Below, piece after piece: positions 28,001 through 35,960 of a DNA stretch of 64,000 nt (positions are counted from its first letter, which is position 1; each line of letters begins with the position of its first letter). The position numbers were made by a program, and so were the translations under genes. Source of the DNA: Flavobacteriaceae bacterium (GTDB taxonomy: Bacteria; Bacteroidota; Bacteroidia; Flavobacteriales; Flavobacteriaceae); NCBI GenBank assembly GCA_024640565.1, contig JAHEET010000006.1, positions 209,967 to 273,966 on the forward strand, written 5' to 3'. The notes beneath the pieces are model-generated. The model worked only from the letters and a program-made list of their open reading frames with translations. It was not told the DNA's origin and did not search any database.

Positions 28001-29310
28001 TTTGTACTGTTGGAAGGGATGTTTTGCAAAGAAACAAAAGGGCTATCTGCATTGGGGGTAATGTCTGTAAAGTTCACCAAGTTCGAGGTCCCTACTTCAC
28101 CGATATCTGCAAAGGCGACGATACTTCTAAAATCTTCGGTACTTGCATTTCTATTGGTAATCCAAACTTCAATTCTGGTGATATTAATTTGACTGTTTAT
28201 CAAAGGATATTGCTCCAATGACTTCGCATAATTATCTACAAAATATTGTGATAAAAAAAAGTGTCTGTCATTGTCATAATCGGTGGTTCTTAACTCGAAG
28301 GGTTGAATAGAAGCGCCTCCCTCGGATGTAACCGTTTTACTTTCAGAATTTTGCTGTGAAAAAACAGCGGTTACTTTGGTGTTTCCAAATTTTAAATCGG
28401 TTTTCACACCAAACAAACTCTGTGCGCCATTAATTAATGAATTCTTTATGGGCATCGAAATATTACCCGCTTCAAGTCCTTGTATAATCCCGTCTTCTGA
28501 AAAATTTGTTAAGTCATCTTTGTAACTGCCAACCTTCTTCCCAAAGTCTCCAGCTTTTTTATTAAAGCTTCCCAATTTGTCATTAAACCCACCTGAATTA
28601 TTTCCTGACCTTTGCGATTCATCTGAATTTTCCGACGGGAGAAACTGAACTTTTACTAAATTTTGAAAGTCGAAGGTAGATTGTGTATCATAGTTTGCTG
28701 TGAACTGTAATCGCGTTCCAACTTTCGCTTGCAAGCTGATGTTAATTTGTTGATCAAAATCAAAAGTAAAACTGCTTCTATTTTCTTCGGAAATTTGTGG
28801 ATTTTCTGTATTTTGATAAATAACGCCTAACTTTAAATTTAAATTTCCCGTAGGGATTACCTCTACCTTGTTGCTTCCAAAAATAGTTTCAAAGAATTTA
28901 GAATTGACATAATAGGTGGGTAGTAAGTTCTTTTGAGCAGCAACTGCATCGCCAGTTCTCCCGTTTGCAGCGGTCACTTTCTCCTTAAAATACAACAGCA
29001 TATCTCTTTTTAATCGATATCTTTTGTATTGTTCGGGAGTCAAATAAATAGGTGTTCTTGTATAATAATCTCCTATTTTTTCTAAAATCACGTATTTGTT
29101 AAGGACACTATCAAAAATAATTTCTTTTTCGGCTAAATAATCTAGAAACAACCCACCTGTTTGGTTTTTTGTGAAATTATAGGTTAAATCTAAGGTGTCC
29201 TTTTCAACGGAAGGAGTATTGCTTCCCGCCATGAATTGTGAAAACAAAGAAGTGCTTGCCAACAAAGCAAACACAACAAACAAAAATATATTTTTTAGAT
29301 ACTGCTTCAA
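22018..29310 (-). CDS. sprA: Type IX secretion outer-membrane translocon SprA (Sov)
   Basis: 2430-residue outer-membrane protein forming the very large single-chain beta-barrel pore of the type IX secretion system, used for gliding adhesins and secreted enzymes. Signal peptide at residues 1-25. The body shows long runs of alternating hydrophobic/polar strands, the SprA-type segment FTFDFDQQINISLQAKVGTRLQF, here noted in part as FDQQINISLQAKVGTRLQ near residue 190, PRGSVKVSAGGRQLLEGVDF near 735, and many Asn/Asp-rich turns. It ends FNIIYNLGGN. The order ruvA-sprA-gcvH is well known from Flavobacterium. The start lies 5 bases after ruvA, so ruvA and sprA should be co-transcribed. The frame is intact throughout. 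Confidence 0.97.
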   Translation of the reverse strand: MKQYLKNIFLFVVFALLASTSLFSQFMAGSNTPSVEKDTLDLTYNFTKNQTGGLFLDYLAEKEIIFDSVLNKYVILEKIGDYYTRTPIYLTPEQYKRYRLKRDMLLYFKEKVTAANGRTGDAVAAQKNLLPTYYVNSKFFETIFGSNKVEVIPTGNLNLKLGVIYQNTENPQISEENRSSFTFDFDQQINISLQAKVGTRLQFTANYDTQSTFDFQNLVKVQFLPSENSDESQRSGNNSGGFNDKLGSFNKKAGDFGKKVGSYKDDLTNFSEDGIIQGLEAGNISMPIKNSLINGAQSLFGVKTDLKFGNTKVTAVFSQQNSESKTVTSEGGASIQPFELRTTDYDNDRHFFLSQYFVDNYAKSLEQYPLINSQINITRIEVWITNRNASTEDFRSIVAFADIGEVGTSNLVNFTDITPNADSPFVSLQNIPSNSTNTIANLLTQSSGIRDVGTVNTTLQSSPYNMQEGSDYSLLQNARKLQTNEYTLNPQLGFISLNRRLNDGEVLAVAYEYTVAGNVTDATGAPINQNSFKVGEFSNDGIQAPNNLAVKLLRSEILTTKRDDRNGGLEQFPTWRLMMKNVYALGAFPLSQDGFRFEVQYRDDATGIPSNTLQNAQTPAIANKPLLQVLRLDQLDQSQFRDADGYFDYLEGITVNSQNGFIFFPEPEPFGGNLEEQLASQEDKDNYVFKELYLDTKINAKNNYQNKDKFLLKGYFKSENSGGIPIGAFNVPRGSVKVSAGGRQLLEGVDFVVDYLAGKVQIIDPGLQASGVPISVSTENNAVFNQQRKTFMGVDVEHRFSDKFTLGGTVLNVEERPLTPKVNFGSEPINNTMLGLNVDYAAAVPFFTKLANKLPFVDTDVPSNVSLRADMAYLLPGTPSGIDVAGAATSYIDDFEASQIPISLISPLQWYLASTPNNNANDVFNGGFNSIEYNFKRAKLAWYSIDQVFYGLGNTPSGIGADDLSRAETRQINYRELFPNQQLDITQNSLLRTLDLAYFPNERGSYNFDTGANVRSDGTFDNPAARWAGITRPLTTNNFDQANVEYIQFWIMDPYENYSITNEEGLPIGVDAQDPANQVGDLYLNLGNISEDVNKDSRKMYENGLPESGSDQNTISTIWGKVPSNQSIIYAFSEEDAARANQDLGFDGLSDVDELTKLAENLGVPEASLPSYFRADPASDNFQFFRGGQLDSEDASVIKRYKNFNNTQGNSPTINQSPESYPTAATNYPDVEDINRDQTMNTVESYYQYKISMDKADLVPGRNFIVDEKTTTVTLENGNSQQSKWYQFRVPIRSGTPINGISDFNSIRFIRMFLSGFKMPVVLRFGELDLVRGDWRRYVRTLDPNINPDRELDQTELNNFEVGVISIEQNEGSYVLPPGIVRENLQGSTTVQQQNEQSVTLSVLNLETDKIRAIYKNISMDLRRFKELKMFMHLEEIKTTGAINEGDLSAIIRLGTDLNDNFYQVEVPLIVSENNATAAVDIWPEENNLEVLLKRFGATKLERDAADAPINELYTPETEAPIKVSIKGNPTLAQLRTVLLGLKNNTPLPKSAKIWFNELRSAGFDNKAGWAAVVNADANFADVANVSLSGNMQTIGFGNVEDRIGQRSLNETKAYNFATTVNLGSVLTPKKWGIQLPMSYSIGEQFIDPKFDPQYQDVTLADAVTENPNSAFSRDYTKRTSISFNNVKKNRNPASSKKPQFYDVENVSVSYAHNKELHRDYNIKKYINENVTASAAYNFNFPSKGIAPFKNLDSLKGKYWQLFKDLNFNPIPKTVAINSRINRQFSAQESRNLVDGLSAQPELKQRRFLFDWDYAIAFDLTKSIQVNFNATNSNIYDAFGSGEDLVVFDNFFNIGRPNQYHQKLNGTYRTPIDKIPFLDFMKADYAYTADFDWQVTSQDPSINDRIGNVIQNANTHNINTTFAFEKLYKKLNFERFLLTKAQRKRNRALRKSGKSAPPIRRNKNKKLPLGKRLLKGAFDVVTSVKQGKISYSENNGQLLPGYDEIVGFLGGAPTSFAFGSQVDIRNKALMNGWLVAPRALEDDPSTPDIDESAYFNKTYRKTHYNKLDYSFTVKPFKDLNIDVIGNKIQTRDLQQQLDVIADTNNPNNLFGIIDSRAAAFENGNFSTSYAMIGTSFSDGDALFQKMKAYRSTIANRLSAESGLPVASFGPTSQQVLLPAFMAAYSGRDPEKISTGLFRDIPIPNWTLRYNGFMKRKWFKKNFSTFVISHGYRSSYTVSSFTNNLQFSEDLANPNFNAAANYEPELLVSTVTLVDEFSPLIKVDMKMKNSFSLRGEVKRDRTLTMNFNNSTLTDIKGTEYVLGMGYVLKDVKFSTRFTGKKETLKGDINLRADLSLRDNLTQIRSVDIDNNQISGGQRLFSLKFTADYRLNSNFTASFYYNHQTSKYAISTTFPRQAINGGFNIIYNLGGN

Positions 29311-29315
29311 AAGGA

Positions 29316-29897
29316 CTACAAATTCTTTAACGCTAATTTTATAAGTTGCTCTACGGAAGCATCTTTTTGTGTTTTTATGATGGATGATATTGCCTTTTCA
29401 GATTGTTTTCTTGCAAAACCTAATACCTCCAAAGCAGATAACGCTTCTTCTTTGTTTGTATTGTTTGTATGGACGGAAACTTCGTCTAAATCAAATGTTT
29501 TTAGGATTTTATCTTTAAGATCTACAATAACTCTTTGTGCAGTTTTCGCACCGATTCCTTTTACAGATTGAATTAGGGGCACATTTTCTGAGGCTATTGC
29601 TTGTTGTATTTCCTCTGATGTCATTGAAGATAACATAGTTCTTGCAATGCTAGGGCCAACACCAGAAACAGAAATCAAAAGCCTAAAAACTTCTCTTTCT
29701 GTTTTATTGATAAAACCAAACAAGGTATGGGCGTCTTCTCGAATGAGTAAATGGGTATACAAGCGCAGGGCCTCCTGGTCTGGAAGACTCGAAAACGTAT
29801 TCAAAGAGATGTGTAATAAATATCCAACTCCATTACAATCTACAATGGCATAGGTAGGGTTTTTCTCTACTAGTTTTCCGCTTATTTGTGTAATCAT
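29316..29897 (-). CDS. ruvA: Holliday junction branch migration protein RuvA
   Basis: Tetrameric DNA-binding subunit of RuvAB. N-terminal OB fold (MITQISGKLVEKNPTYAIVD, LLIREDAHTLFGF), then the two helix-hairpin-helix motifs (SVSGVGPSIARTMLSS and SVKGIGAKTAQRVIVDLKDK) and the C-terminal RuvB-binding domain (about 145-193). 193 residues, normal. It lies between maeB (31 bases) and sprA (5 bases) in one operon. Confidence 0.97.
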   Translation of the reverse strand: MITQISGKLVEKNPTYAIVDCNGVGYLLHISLNTFSSLPDQEALRLYTHLLIREDAHTLFGFINKTEREVFRLLISVSGVGPSIARTMLSSMTSEEIQQAIASENVPLIQSVKGIGAKTAQRVIVDLKDKILKTFDLDEVSVHTNNTNKEEALSALEVLGFARKQSEKAISSIIKTQKDASVEQLIKLALKNL

Positions 29898-29928
29898 ACC
29901 GATCTTTTTATGTTCCTAATGTGGCTTT

Positions 29929-32211
29929 TTATTTTGAGTTTCCTTTTTCTTTTTCCTGCGCATCTACAGCTGCTAGAGCTGCCATGTTTACAATTTCATC
30001 AACACTTGCTCCCAATTGCAGAATATGCACTGGCTTACTAAACCCTAAAATAACGGGGCCAATTGACTCTGCTTCATCTACTTGTTTTAATAATTTGTAG
30101 GTGATATTTGCCGATTCTAAATTTGGAAAAATAAGCACATTTACTTTTTTACCATTCAATTTTGAGAAAGGAAACTCTTTCGCCAACATTTCTGGGTTTA
30201 AGGCAAAATCTGCTTGAATTTCTCCATCAACTACAACCTTTGGAAAATTGCGGTGAATATAGGATACTGCTTCTCTAATTTTTTGAGACGTTTCTGTGTT
30301 TGAAGATCCAAAATTCGAAAACCCTAACATGGCAATATTGGGTTTCATTCCAAACATGGTTACCAATTTGGAGGTCATTTGAGAGATTTTTGATAACTCT
30401 TTGGCAGAAGGATTTACATTAATGGTAGTATCTGCTAAAAATAAAGGCCCTTGTTTTGTCAACATTAAATTACAAGCTGCAATCCTTGTAACACCTTTCG
30501 ATTTTTCAATAAGCTCCAACATGGGTTTTACTACAGTTGGATAAGGCCTTGAATATCCAGTAATTAAGGCATCTGCTTCTCCTTCATTGACCAACATTGC
30601 TGCAAAATAATTTCGTTCTCGCATTAATTTCACTGCTTCTGAGAAGGTTTTGCCTTTCCGTTGTCTGCTTTTCCAATAAACTGCACCAAAACGTTCTCTC
30701 CTTTCTTTTTCTTCGTCTGTTTTTGGATCAATAATTGGCACCTCAGCTATAAAGCCAATTTCTTCTTTCAGAGCTAGAATTAAATCTTTTCGGCCCAGTA
30801 AAATGGGCTTTCCTAATTTTTCGTCATACACTCTTTGTGCTGCTTTTAGCACATCTAAATGATCTGCTTCTGCGAAAACAATTCGCTTAAGATTGCTTTT
30901 GGCTCTGTTGTGAAGTATTCTAATTTCCTTACTCCCAGAACCCGATCTTTCCATAAGTTGTTCGCGGTATTTACCCCAATCTTCAATCGGCTCTAAGGCC
31001 ACTCCTGAATCCATCGCCGCTTTTGCAACCGCTGGTGGAATCTCGTAAATAAGTCTTGGGTCAAAAGGTTTTGGGATAATGTATTCTTTCCCATAGGTTA
31101 AACTCACCTCATCATAGACAATGTTCACTTGCTCGGGCACGGATTTTTTAGCCAAATCAGCCAGTGCATGTACCGCTGCCATTTTCATTTCTTCATTAAT
31201 TTTAGTTGCTCTAACATCTAGAGCTCCTCTAAAAATAAATGGAAAACCAAGTACATTGTTTACTTGGTTTGGGTGATCGGAACGACCAGTAGCCATTAGA
31301 ATATCTTCTCTTGTAGCTACCGCTAAATCATATTCTATTTCGGGCTCTGGATTTGCCATGGCAAATACAATTGGGTTTTTGGCCATCGACAACAACATCG
31401 CTGGAGTCACTACATTTCCAGTAGATAATCCAATAAAAACATCGGCATTGTGCATGGCCTCTTCCAATGTATTGATATCTTCACTAGAGGCAAACTCTGC
31501 TTTTTGTGAGTTCAAATGGGGACGATCTTTCCGGATGACTCCTTTGCTATCGCACATGATAATATTTTCTTTTTTGGCACCTAACTTCAGGTACAACCGC
31601 GTGCAAGAAATGGCTGCTGCGCCTGCACCATTGACAACAATTTTAACATCCGCAAAACTTTTCTCAGCAATGTCAATTGCATTCTTTAAAGCGGCTGCAG
31701 AGATGATGGCGGTTCCGTGTTGGTCGTCATGCATTACAGGAATGTTTAATTCCTCTTTTAACCTTCGTTCTATTTCAAAAGCCTCTGGTGCTTTAATGTC
31801 TTCTAAATTAATACCTCCAAAAGTGGGTGCAATTGCTTTTACAGTTTCTATAAATTTATCAACATCTGTGGCGTCTACTTCGATGTCAAAAACATCGATA
31901 TCCGCAAATATTTTAAACAACAATCCCTTACCTTCCATTACTGGTTTTGAAGCTTCTGGCCCAATATCACCCAACCCTAAAACTGCCGTACCATTTGTAA
32001 TCACGGCTACTAAGTTTCCTTTTGCGGTATACTTATAAACGTTATTTCTGTCTTTTGCTATTTCTAAACATGGCTCAGCGACACCCGGCGAATAAGCCAA
32101 AGCCAAATCATGCTGCGTGGCATATTTTTTGGTAGGTATTACTGCAATCTTCCCTGGTTTTGGTTTTGCGTGGTATAGTAGGGCTTCATGTCTTTTTCTA
32201 GAATCACTCAT
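29929..32211 (-). CDS. maeB: NADP-dependent malic enzyme with phosphotransacetylase-like domain
   Basis: Oxidative decarboxylation of malate to pyruvate with NADP. The malic part covers about residues 10-425 (LALAYSPGVAEPC, PVMHDDQHGTAIISAAAL, VNGAGAAAISC), and a phosphotransacetylase-like part covers about 430-760; that second domain is known in MaeB proteins for acetyl-CoA regulation and not for phosphotransacetylase activity. I start at the ATG at 32209-32211 (MSDSRKRHEALLYH). The frame runs open to 32256, but a TATATTTG promoter box at 32239-32246 lies inside that extension. 760 residues, normal. Confidence 0.96.
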   Translation of the reverse strand: MSDSRKRHEALLYHAKPKPGKIAVIPTKKYATQHDLALAYSPGVAEPCLEIAKDRNNVYKYTAKGNLVAVITNGTAVLGLGDIGPEASKPVMEGKGLLFKIFADIDVFDIEVDATDVDKFIETVKAIAPTFGGINLEDIKAPEAFEIERRLKEELNIPVMHDDQHGTAIISAAALKNAIDIAEKSFADVKIVVNGAGAAAISCTRLYLKLGAKKENIIMCDSKGVIRKDRPHLNSQKAEFASSEDINTLEEAMHNADVFIGLSTGNVVTPAMLLSMAKNPIVFAMANPEPEIEYDLAVATREDILMATGRSDHPNQVNNVLGFPFIFRGALDVRATKINEEMKMAAVHALADLAKKSVPEQVNIVYDEVSLTYGKEYIIPKPFDPRLIYEIPPAVAKAAMDSGVALEPIEDWGKYREQLMERSGSGSKEIRILHNRAKSNLKRIVFAEADHLDVLKAAQRVYDEKLGKPILLGRKDLILALKEEIGFIAEVPIIDPKTDEEKERRERFGAVYWKSRQRKGKTFSEAVKLMRERNYFAAMLVNEGEADALITGYSRPYPTVVKPMLELIEKSKGVTRIAACNLMLTKQGPLFLADTTINVNPSAKELSKISQMTSKLVTMFGMKPNIAMLGFSNFGSSNTETSQKIREAVSYIHRNFPKVVVDGEIQADFALNPEMLAKEFPFSKLNGKKVNVLIFPNLESANITYKLLKQVDEAESIGPVILGFSKPVHILQLGASVDEIVNMAALAAVDAQEKEKGNSK

Positions 32212-32238
32212 AAGAAAACATAGTTTGTTTGTGACTAA

Positions 32239-32246
32239 CAAATATA
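32239..32246 (-). promoter_or_regulatory. -7 box of the maeB-ruvA-sprA operon
   Basis: Minus strand TATATTTG, an exact TAnnTTTG match, 27 bases before the chosen maeB ATG. A partial -33 (CTTG) lies upstream. It excludes the longer maeB start. Confidence 0.6.
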
Positions 32247-32439
32247 CGGTTTTCAAGTGAAGCTCTGCGCTTTATTCCATTCTTTTGAATCAACTTTCTG
32301 GGTTGATATTTGATGCGCAATAAAAAATAAGATTGCTATTTATGCTCGGTAACATTTAAAAGCGAATCCAATTTGGCGACCCAAAATGGAATCGCTCTAT
32401 TTTAACAAATTTTATGTTTTAAGAACATTCTTAAAAGTT

Positions 32440-32447
32440 TATGTTTG
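32440..32447 (+). promoter_or_regulatory. -7 box of the DUF5686 gene
   Basis: TATGTTTG, an exact match to TAnnTTTG, 24 bases before the ATG at 32472. No clear TTTG -33 element. Confidence 0.5.
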
Positions 32448-32471
32448 TAGAGCGTTGTTTAAAAAAATATT

Positions 32472-34940
32472 ATGAAGAAAATTATTATTTTATTTCTTAT
32501 TTTGATTGCGAATCCTGTAAACGCTCAAATAAAAGGAAAAATCACAGATACAAATGGAAATCCACTTTCTTTTGTGAGTGTTTATTTAGAAAAAACAATA
32601 GCGGGAACTACTTCCAATGATAACGGGGACTATATTTTAAACATCAAAAATCCTGGAAACTACATTGTGTACTTTCAATTTTTGGGATACAAAACACAGA
32701 AAAAAAAAGTAAGTGTCAACCGTTCTCCGCAGATCTTGGATATCACTTTAGTGGAAGAGAGTATTGAATTAGAAGAAATTTTAATTTCAACAAAAGACAA
32801 CCCCGCAAATGCAATTATTAGAAATGTCATTGCGAATAAAGATAAAATTACAGATAAATTTTCGAAGTATGCTGCAAAATTTTACTCTCGTGGGCTGTAT
32901 AAGATAAAAAATGCTCCCGAGAAATTTATGGGTCAAACCTTGGGCGATTTTGGAGGTGGATTGGACACTACCAGAAGTGGAATTATATATCTTTCCGAAA
33001 CCATTTCTGAAATTACGTATCAAAAAAGACCTAAAAAATTCAAAGAAAGAATTATTGCATCTAAAGTATCCGGTACCGATAACGGGCCTAGTTTTAATAG
33101 AGCAGAAGATGCAAATATCAACTTTTATAACAATAGTGTTGCGCTTGGAAATGATTTAGTTTCGCCGCTTTCTACCAACGCATTCAGTTATTATCGTTAT
33201 AAACTTATAGGTACTTTTTATACGAAGAGCGGAAAACTTATCAATAAAATAAAACTACTTCCAAAGCGAAAAAATGACCCTACTTTTAATGGCTATCTTT
33301 ATATTGTTGAAGACGATTGGGCCATCTACGGTGCAGAAGTGACCGTAACTGGTGCTCAAGCAAACTTTCCCGCTATAGATCTTTTGTCTTTAAAACAAGA
33401 CTACAATTATTCAGAAGAAAATGATTCTTGGGTGCTCATTAGTCAAGCAATTGGGTTTCAAGTTAACTTTCTTGGATTTAAGTTTGACGGTAAATTTTCA
33501 TCTGCCTATTCAAACTACAACTTCAATCCAAATATCAATGAGAATTCCTTTACGAATGAGGTCTTAAGCTTTGCTAAAGAAGCCACCAAAAAAGATTCCG
33601 TATACTGGGAAAAGATCCGCCCAGTCCCCTTAACATTGGAAGAAATTAAAGATTATTCAACCAAAGACAGTATCAAAGTAGTACGAAAATCTAAAAAGTA
33701 TCTAGACAGTTTGGATGCCAAAAGAAACAAATTGGGTTGGTTTGATCCCATCACAGGGTATACCTTTCGAAACTCCTACAAGGACTGGTCAATTTCCTAC
33801 AATGGTCCTTTGCTAAAAACAAGTTTTAACCCGGTACAGGGTTTTCATTCATCTGCTGGAATTCGCTATTTTAAAAGACAAAACGATACTGGAAAATGGT
33901 GGGATTTAGGCGTAAATGTAAACTATGGTTTTGCAGATAAAAGAGCGAGACCTACCCTGTTTTTTAGCAAAAAATGGAACAACATATCGCGGCCAAGAAT
34001 TTCAATTACAGGAGGGGTTAAAACAGCACAATTTAATGATCGCGATTCTTTCTTACTGACAAACAATGCTTTTAGCGCGCTTTTTGACAAAGATAATTAC
34101 TTGAAGATTTACGAGAAATCATTTGCCAAAATTAGTTTTTCTAATGAGATAAAAAACGGTGTTTTTTTAAACACTTCCCTTGAGTATGCAAATCGGAAGC
34201 CTCTTTTCAATACTACGGATTTCTCCTTTAAAAACAAAGCGCTTCGCTACACGTCGAACAATCCATTAGATGAAACCGATTATACAAATGCTGCTTTTAC
34301 AGAACATCGCATCGCAACGTTAAGGATAGGTGCTCGTTTTGTGTTTGGTCAGAAATACCTTTCCTATCCAAATCGGAAATTCAACATTGGAAATGACAAG
34401 TACCCAACACTCAATCTGATTTATCGAAAGACATTTGGTGCTCAAAATTCTGAACGAAATTCTGATGTGCTGATTGGGCGCCTCAATCAAGAGATCAAGA
34501 CAGGAAATTACGGCCGTCTTTCTTACAATCTAAGAGGAGGTTTTTTCTTTAAAAAGAAACAAATTGCCTTTATGGATTATTTTCATCCGAACGGAAATCA
34601 ATTTATATTTCCACTTGATATTTCATATACCAACAGTTTTGGATTGCTCAATTACTACAAAATTTTCTCTAATGACAAATATGCGGAAATGCATCTGCAA
34701 CACAATTTCAGAGGAGCGCTATTGTCAAAAATACCCCTGATGAACCGACTAAATTTTCATTTAGTAGCAGGTGGAAAAACCTTGTTTACAGCAGAAAGAA
34801 AGCCTTATAGTGAATATTCAGTGGGCCTAAATAATATTGGCTGGGGGAAATGGCGTTTCTTACGAATCGATTATCTACGCTCTAATTTTAATGGAGTCTC
34901 AGAAGCAGGTTGGCTTTTTGGATTGAGTTTGTTCAATTAA
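32472..34940 (+). CDS. DUF5686 outer-membrane protein with CarboxypepD_reg-like domain
   Basis: 822 residues. Signal peptide (1-18, ending VNAQ), a CarboxypepD_reg-like beta-sandwich (about 20-105; FVSVYLEKTIAGTTSNDNG, YFQFLGYKT), then the DUF5686 region with many alternating strands, consistent with an outer-membrane barrel, ending in WLFGLSLFN. The N-terminal fold is the same as in the TonB receptor at 6201, but no plug domain follows, so it is not a TonB-dependent receptor. The family is common in Bacteroidota and has no established function. The moaD promoter box lies beyond its stop codon. Confidence 0.82.
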   Translation: MKKIIILFLILIANPVNAQIKGKITDTNGNPLSFVSVYLEKTIAGTTSNDNGDYILNIKNPGNYIVYFQFLGYKTQKKKVSVNRSPQILDITLVEESIELEEILISTKDNPANAIIRNVIANKDKITDKFSKYAAKFYSRGLYKIKNAPEKFMGQTLGDFGGGLDTTRSGIIYLSETISEITYQKRPKKFKERIIASKVSGTDNGPSFNRAEDANINFYNNSVALGNDLVSPLSTNAFSYYRYKLIGTFYTKSGKLINKIKLLPKRKNDPTFNGYLYIVEDDWAIYGAEVTVTGAQANFPAIDLLSLKQDYNYSEENDSWVLISQAIGFQVNFLGFKFDGKFSSAYSNYNFNPNINENSFTNEVLSFAKEATKKDSVYWEKIRPVPLTLEEIKDYSTKDSIKVVRKSKKYLDSLDAKRNKLGWFDPITGYTFRNSYKDWSISYNGPLLKTSFNPVQGFHSSAGIRYFKRQNDTGKWWDLGVNVNYGFADKRARPTLFFSKKWNNISRPRISITGGVKTAQFNDRDSFLLTNNAFSALFDKDNYLKIYEKSFAKISFSNEIKNGVFLNTSLEYANRKPLFNTTDFSFKNKALRYTSNNPLDETDYTNAAFTEHRIATLRIGARFVFGQKYLSYPNRKFNIGNDKYPTLNLIYRKTFGAQNSERNSDVLIGRLNQEIKTGNYGRLSYNLRGGFFFKKKQIAFMDYFHPNGNQFIFPLDISYTNSFGLLNYYKIFSNDKYAEMHLQHNFRGALLSKIPLMNRLNFHLVAGGKTLFTAERKPYSEYSVGLNNIGWGKWRFLRIDYLRSNFNGVSEAGWLFGLSLFN

Positions 34941-34944
34941 TTTT

Positions 34945-34952
34945 TATCTTTG
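34945..34952 (+). promoter_or_regulatory. -7 box of moaD
   Basis: TATCTTTG, exact TAnnTTTG, ending only 5 bases before the moaD ATG. If transcription starts at the usual distance past the box, the mRNA is leaderless. Confidence 0.55.
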
Positions 34953-34957
34953 ATCTT

Positions 34958-35200
34958 ATGAAAATTAAATTACTCTTATTTGGGATTACTAGAGATTTAT
35001 TAAATGCAAACCAGGTGTTTATTGATGTTCTTGAAAACTCAAGCATTCAAAATCTTAAAAAGGAATTGCACTTAAAATATCCTTTGCTAGAAAACATCAA
35101 TTCCTACGCAATTGCCGTCAACGAAAACTATGCTTCAGCGGATTTAATCTTACAAGAAAATGATGTTGTTGCTCTGATTCCTCCTGTGAGTGGGGGCTAA
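34958..35200 (+). CDS. moaD: Molybdopterin synthase small subunit MoaD
   Basis: Ubiquitin-like sulfur carrier of molybdopterin synthase. About 80 residues with the beta-grasp fold (MKIKLLLFGITRDLL, YAIAVNENYASADLILQEND) and the obligatory C-terminal Gly-Gly in ALIPPVSGG, which is adenylated and thiocarboxylated by the MoeB-like protein encoded at 35957. I chose the ATG at 34958; the longer frame from 34910 would overlap the end of the DUF5686 gene. Its stop codon is one base away from that of the convergent DUF3817 gene. Confidence 0.93.
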   Translation: MKIKLLLFGITRDLLNANQVFIDVLENSSIQNLKKELHLKYPLLENINSYAIAVNENYASADLILQENDVVALIPPVSGG

Positions 35201-35201
35201 T

Positions 35202-35474
35202 TTATCTCAAATATTTTTTATCTACATAAAAAGTACCAAAAGGCAAGATAGCCGCCGCAAAAACAACGGCAAGTGTTTTATAGCTCCACTTCATTGGTTT
35301 GAAAAGCATGATTGCTAAAACAAGATACAACATGAAAAGAATTCCATGTGGCATTCCTAATAGTTTTACATAAGAAACATCTCCTTGAAAGTATTTTATT
35401 GGGACAGCTACAAAAAGCAATAACAAATAGGAAACTCCTTCAAAAAAACTTACGATTCTAAAAATATTTTTCAT
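35202..35474 (-). CDS. DUF3817 small membrane protein
   Basis: 90 residues with three hydrophobic segments (about 4-24, 39-59 and 67-84), matching the DUF3817 family. Typical pieces are FFEGVSYLLLLFVAVPIKYF and LGMPHGILFMLYLVLAI. Function unknown. It is inserted on the opposite strand between moaD and moaE, and its promoter shares the 63-base gap with moaE. Nothing in it points to molybdenum cofactor synthesis. Confidence 0.8.
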   Translation of the reverse strand: MKNIFRIVSFFEGVSYLLLLFVAVPIKYFQGDVSYVKLLGMPHGILFMLYLVLAIMLFKPMKWSYKTLAVVFAAAILPFGTFYVDKKYLR

Positions 35475-35499
35475 TTTTTTAACTTGTGTTATAACGTGA

Positions 35500-35507
35500 C
35501 AAAGATA
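35500..35507 (-). promoter_or_regulatory. -7 box of the DUF3817 gene
   Basis: Minus strand TATCTTTG, exact TAnnTTTG, 25 bases ahead of the ATG at 35474. Confidence 0.55.
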
Positions 35508-35520
35508 CGTTATGATTTCC

Positions 35521-35528
35521 TATTTTTG
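35521..35528 (+). promoter_or_regulatory. -7 box of moaE
   Basis: TATTTTTG, exact TAnnTTTG, ending 9 bases before the moaE ATG. It lies back to back with the DUF3817 box, 13 bases apart. Confidence 0.5.
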
Positions 35529-35537
35529 TATTTCAAT

Positions 35538-35960
35538 ATGAGCAAAACATCTATAAAAGTTACTTCAGAGAAATTGAATTTAAACGAATGTTACCATTTT
35601 GTAACAGCGGATTCATGCGGTGGTATTGCAGCATTTGTGGGTACTGTTAGAAATGACACCCAAAAGAAAAAAGTAACCCAACTGGACTTTTCTACTTACA
35701 AACCCATGGCAATAAAAGAAATGCAAAAAATTGCCAAATTGGCCTTAGAAAAATTCAACATCCAAAAAATTGCCATACACCATGCAGAGGGCATGTTGCA
35801 AATTGGCGATATTCCGGTGATTATTACGGCATCTGCTAAACACAGAAAGGCGGCTTTTGAGGCTTGCCAATTTGCCATTGACAGGCTAAAAGAAACGGTC
35901 CCTATTTGGAAAAAAGAATACTTTGAAGATGGTGAAGTTTGGGTAAATGCCCACCCCTAA
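35538..35960 (+). CDS. moaE: Molybdopterin synthase catalytic subunit MoaE
   Basis: Large subunit that converts cyclic pyranopterin monophosphate to molybdopterin with sulfur from MoaD. About 140 residues; GGIAAFVGTVRNDTQKKKV is the N-terminal hallmark, and the active-site lysine region is PIWKKEYFEDGEVWV; AIHHAEGMLQIGD and ASAKHRKAAFEACQ also match. The start is the ATG at 35538; the frame opens earlier at 35484 but that part contains the promoter. Its stop overlaps the stop of moeB on the other strand. Confidence 0.95.
   Translation: MSKTSIKVTSEKLNLNECYHFVTADSCGGIAAFVGTVRNDTQKKKVTQLDFSTYKPMAIKEMQKIAKLALEKFNIQKIAIHHAEGMLQIGDIPVIITASAKHRKAAFEACQFAIDRLKETVPIWKKEYFEDGEVWVNAHP

Noticed and set aside
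31358..32038. 226-codon open frame antisense to maeB
   Set aside because: It lies wholly within the strongly conserved malic enzyme domain, has no recognisable domain and reflects codon bias of the opposite strand.
32472..34940. TonB-dependent receptor (because of the CarboxypepD_reg-like start)
   Set aside because: No plug domain or TonB box follows; the rest matches DUF5686.
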